18,407 nucleotides of DNA from Flavobacteriales bacterium UBA2426 (GTDB lineage: Bacteria; Bacteroidota; Bacteroidia; Flavobacteriales_F; PHOS-HE28): assembly GCA_002342985.1 (NCBI GenBank), contig DDRC01000173.1:14610-33016 (forward strand). Reading direction: 5' to 3'. The notes below the pieces were generated by a model, which was not told the DNA's origin, did no database searches, and saw only the letters and a program-made list of their open reading frames with translations. Numbering within the stretch: position 1 is the stretch's first letter; each line of letters begins with the position of its first letter. The translations under genes were made by a program, and so were the position numbers. Positions 17,261 through 18,407 of the stretch are shown here, piece by piece.

Positions 17261-18258
17261 GCAGGGCCGGTGCTCGGGGTAAGCTGCTCGAGCACTCCGA
17301 AGATGAGCTCCGGGTCGAGGAATTCCCCCACCCGATCGGGGCGCGATACATAGCGCACGATGCCTTCTCGATCGATCAGGAATGAAGCCGGGAGGGGAAT
17401 GCCTTCCGCGTAGTCCACCCCCAGTTCAATGACCGGGTTGCTGTACACCACACCGTACCTCGCGCTCACAGCCTGTTCGTCGTCGCTGAGCATGCGGTAG
17501 CTGACGCCGATGCGCTGCACCATGTCACGGTTCACCTCCAGGTCATCGGGGCCCACAGCCACCACGTGCACGCCCTTATCCAGGAACCGCTGCCGGCTGC
17601 GCTCGTAGGTCCGCAGCATCATGTGGCAACCCGGGCACCAGTCGCCGCGCACGAAGATGAGCAGCACCGGGTGCCGGCCCCGGAAGTCCGATAGGCGGAC
17701 GGTTTCGCCGGTTTGGTCGGGCAATTCGAAGTCGATGGCGGGCATGCCGGGCTGGACGCGGTACCCGAAGCGCGTCCGCTGGCGCATCCGGTGCGCGTCC
17801 TGCACATAGCTCACCGTGAGGCCCAAGGCGAAGCCGATGGGCAGGATGGGGGCCAGCCAAAGGTCCCAGGCGAACGGCCGGTCTTGGAGAACGGCCAGCC
17901 AGAGCGCAAGCGCGGCCAAGGCCATTCCGGTATCAAGCCAGAGCAGGTTGACATAGGTGAAGCGTTGCATGAAGGCCTGCCGGGCCACGGCAGCCATGGA
18001 TGCCAGCAGCAGTGACATCGTCAGCAGCGGCCACTCGGAGTGCCGCAGGTCCAGGAGGATGCCGAGGGCCAGCGCCGTGGCCAGGATCATGGCGAATTGA
18101 TGCTCGCTCGTGTACTTCTTGAACTCGAGCAGTACGAAGCCGTGCGCCAGCACCAACAGACCAGCCGCCGCAACCGGTTGACCCAGCCACGCCGGGATCG
18201 CAGCAAGGGGCAGCAGCAGGGCACCGAGCGCGGTGAAGGGGTGCAACCGATGGAGCAT
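17251..18258 (-). CDS. Membrane-anchored thioredoxin-fold protein (AhpC/TSA-type redoxin)
   Basis: 335 residues. The first ~155 form five or six hydrophobic helices (about 8-24, 29-45, 55-70, 78-92, 104-124, 132-152). A thioredoxin-fold domain follows (about 165-325), with a typical start PAIDFELPDQTGETVRLSDFRG and the redox motif CPGC at Cys208/Cys211 in RGDWCPGCHMML. The later LPASFLIDREGIVRYV is the cis-proline and strand region common to peroxiredoxin-like proteins. A CPGC pair suggests thiol-disulfide exchange or a peroxiredoxin-like role; membrane topology, and so which side the domain faces, is not settled by reading alone. The gene overlaps the phosphatase gene downstream by 10 nt, a sign of functional or at least translational linkage. 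Confidence 0.85.
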   Translation of the reverse strand: MLHRLHPFTALGALLLPLAAIPAWLGQPVAAAGLLVLAHGFVLLEFKKYTSEHQFAMILATALALGILLDLRHSEWPLLTMSLLLASMAAVARQAFMQRFTYVNLLWLDTGMALAALALWLAVLQDRPFAWDLWLAPILPIGFALGLTVSYVQDAHRMRQRTRFGYRVQPGMPAIDFELPDQTGETVRLSDFRGRHPVLLIFVRGDWCPGCHMMLRTYERSRQRFLDKGVHVVAVGPDDLEVNRDMVQRIGVSYRMLSDDEQAVSARYGVVYSNPVIELGVDYAEGIPLPASFLIDREGIVRYVSRPDRVGEFLDPELIFGVLEQLTPSTGPAWT

Positions 18259-18328
18259 CGCGCGTTCTACGTCGCCGCAGGCTCATGGTTCCCGCCGCCA
18301 CTGCCGAAAACCGCCACCCGGGCAATCA

Positions 18329-18340
18329 CATGCCGGCATG
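18329..18340. promoter_or_regulatory. 12-bp perfect palindrome in divergent spacer
   Basis: CATGCCGGCATG lies between the - strand redoxin gene (start 18258) and a possible + strand gene start at 18368. A short perfect palindrome here could bind a dimeric regulator, but one 12-bp palindrome in GC-rich DNA can also arise by chance. Confidence 0.25.
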
Positions 18341-18347
18341 CAGCCGG

Positions 18348-18355
18348 TACCATCG
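18348..18355 (+). promoter_or_regulatory. Weak -7-like element near right edge
   Basis: TACCATCG partly matches TAnnTTTG and has a placement (12 nt before the ATG at 18368) similar to the TACTTTCG before the CCA gene. No -33 element was found. Listed as a weak candidate. Confidence 0.2.
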
Positions 18356-18367
18356 CCGCACGATTCG

Positions 18368-18407
18368 ATGCGCATGCGCAAATCCCTTGGCCTGTTCCCC
18401 GTGCATC
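18368..18407 (+). CDS. Possible start of a gene running off the right edge
   Basis: An ATG at 18368 opens a frame reading MRMRKSLGLFPVH to the window end with no stop. The basic N-terminus followed by a mildly hydrophobic run could begin a signal peptide. The window shows only 13 codons, so neither the gene nor its start can be confirmed; an alternative ATG lies two codons later. Confidence 0.25.
   Translation, partial: MRMRKSLGLFPVH

Overview
The window reads as a high-GC chromosome segment of a Bacteroidota member, most likely a high-GC Flavobacteriales-like lineage. The signs are a 7TMR-DISM histidine kinase, a phenylacetyl-CoA epoxidase set with an HD-domain CCA enzyme next to it, mostly absent Shine-Dalgarno sequences, and a few -7 elements of the TAnnTTTG type used by Bacteroidota. 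This assignment is an inference from gene content; no rRNA or marker is present. No tRNA, rRNA, CRISPR array, transposase or integrase was seen.

Region 1 (1-4956, + strand) is a tightly packed signalling cassette. It holds the C-terminal end of a nitroreductase-fold protein resembling the ThiF/nitroreductase fusion Rv1355c (MoeY), and a GNAT-fold protein joined to it by an ATGA overlap. A membrane histidine kinase with a 7TMR-DISM sensor and a REC-PAS-histidine kinase follow. Two putative metabolite-modifying enzymes next to a sensor/relay pair suggest a small-molecule signal circuit, which is the most novel-looking unit here. A secreted protein of unknown function follows (5008-5556), ending at a palindromic terminator.

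Region 2 (5659-9637) encodes the ring-epoxidising complex of aerobic phenylacetate degradation. paaE (reductase) lies on the - strand, divergent from paaA-paaB-paaC-paaD on the + strand. The 182-bp divergent spacer holds a perfect 9-bp dyad, a good operator candidate. Each gap inside paaABCD carries a different palindromic element: a GTAG-headed REP-like hairpin, an interleaved repeat reaching the paaC start codon, and a three-level nested palindrome. The downstream genes of the pathway (paaG, paaZ, paaJ, paaK) are not in the window.

Region 3 (9681-15988, + strand) holds RNA-processing genes and membrane proteins. There is a CCA-adding enzyme, a pRiA4b ORF-3-like acidic protein and the tRNA dimethylallyltransferase miaA. 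Two tandem paralogous GT-C-like membrane proteins follow, each joined to the gene before it by an ATGA overlap.

Region 4 (15989-18258, - strand) is a two-gene unit, a membrane-anchored thioredoxin-fold protein followed by a PAS-SpoIIE (PP2C) phosphatase with a 10-nt overlap. Its last stop codon directly abuts that of the convergent GT-C gene. A possible + strand gene start lies at the right edge.
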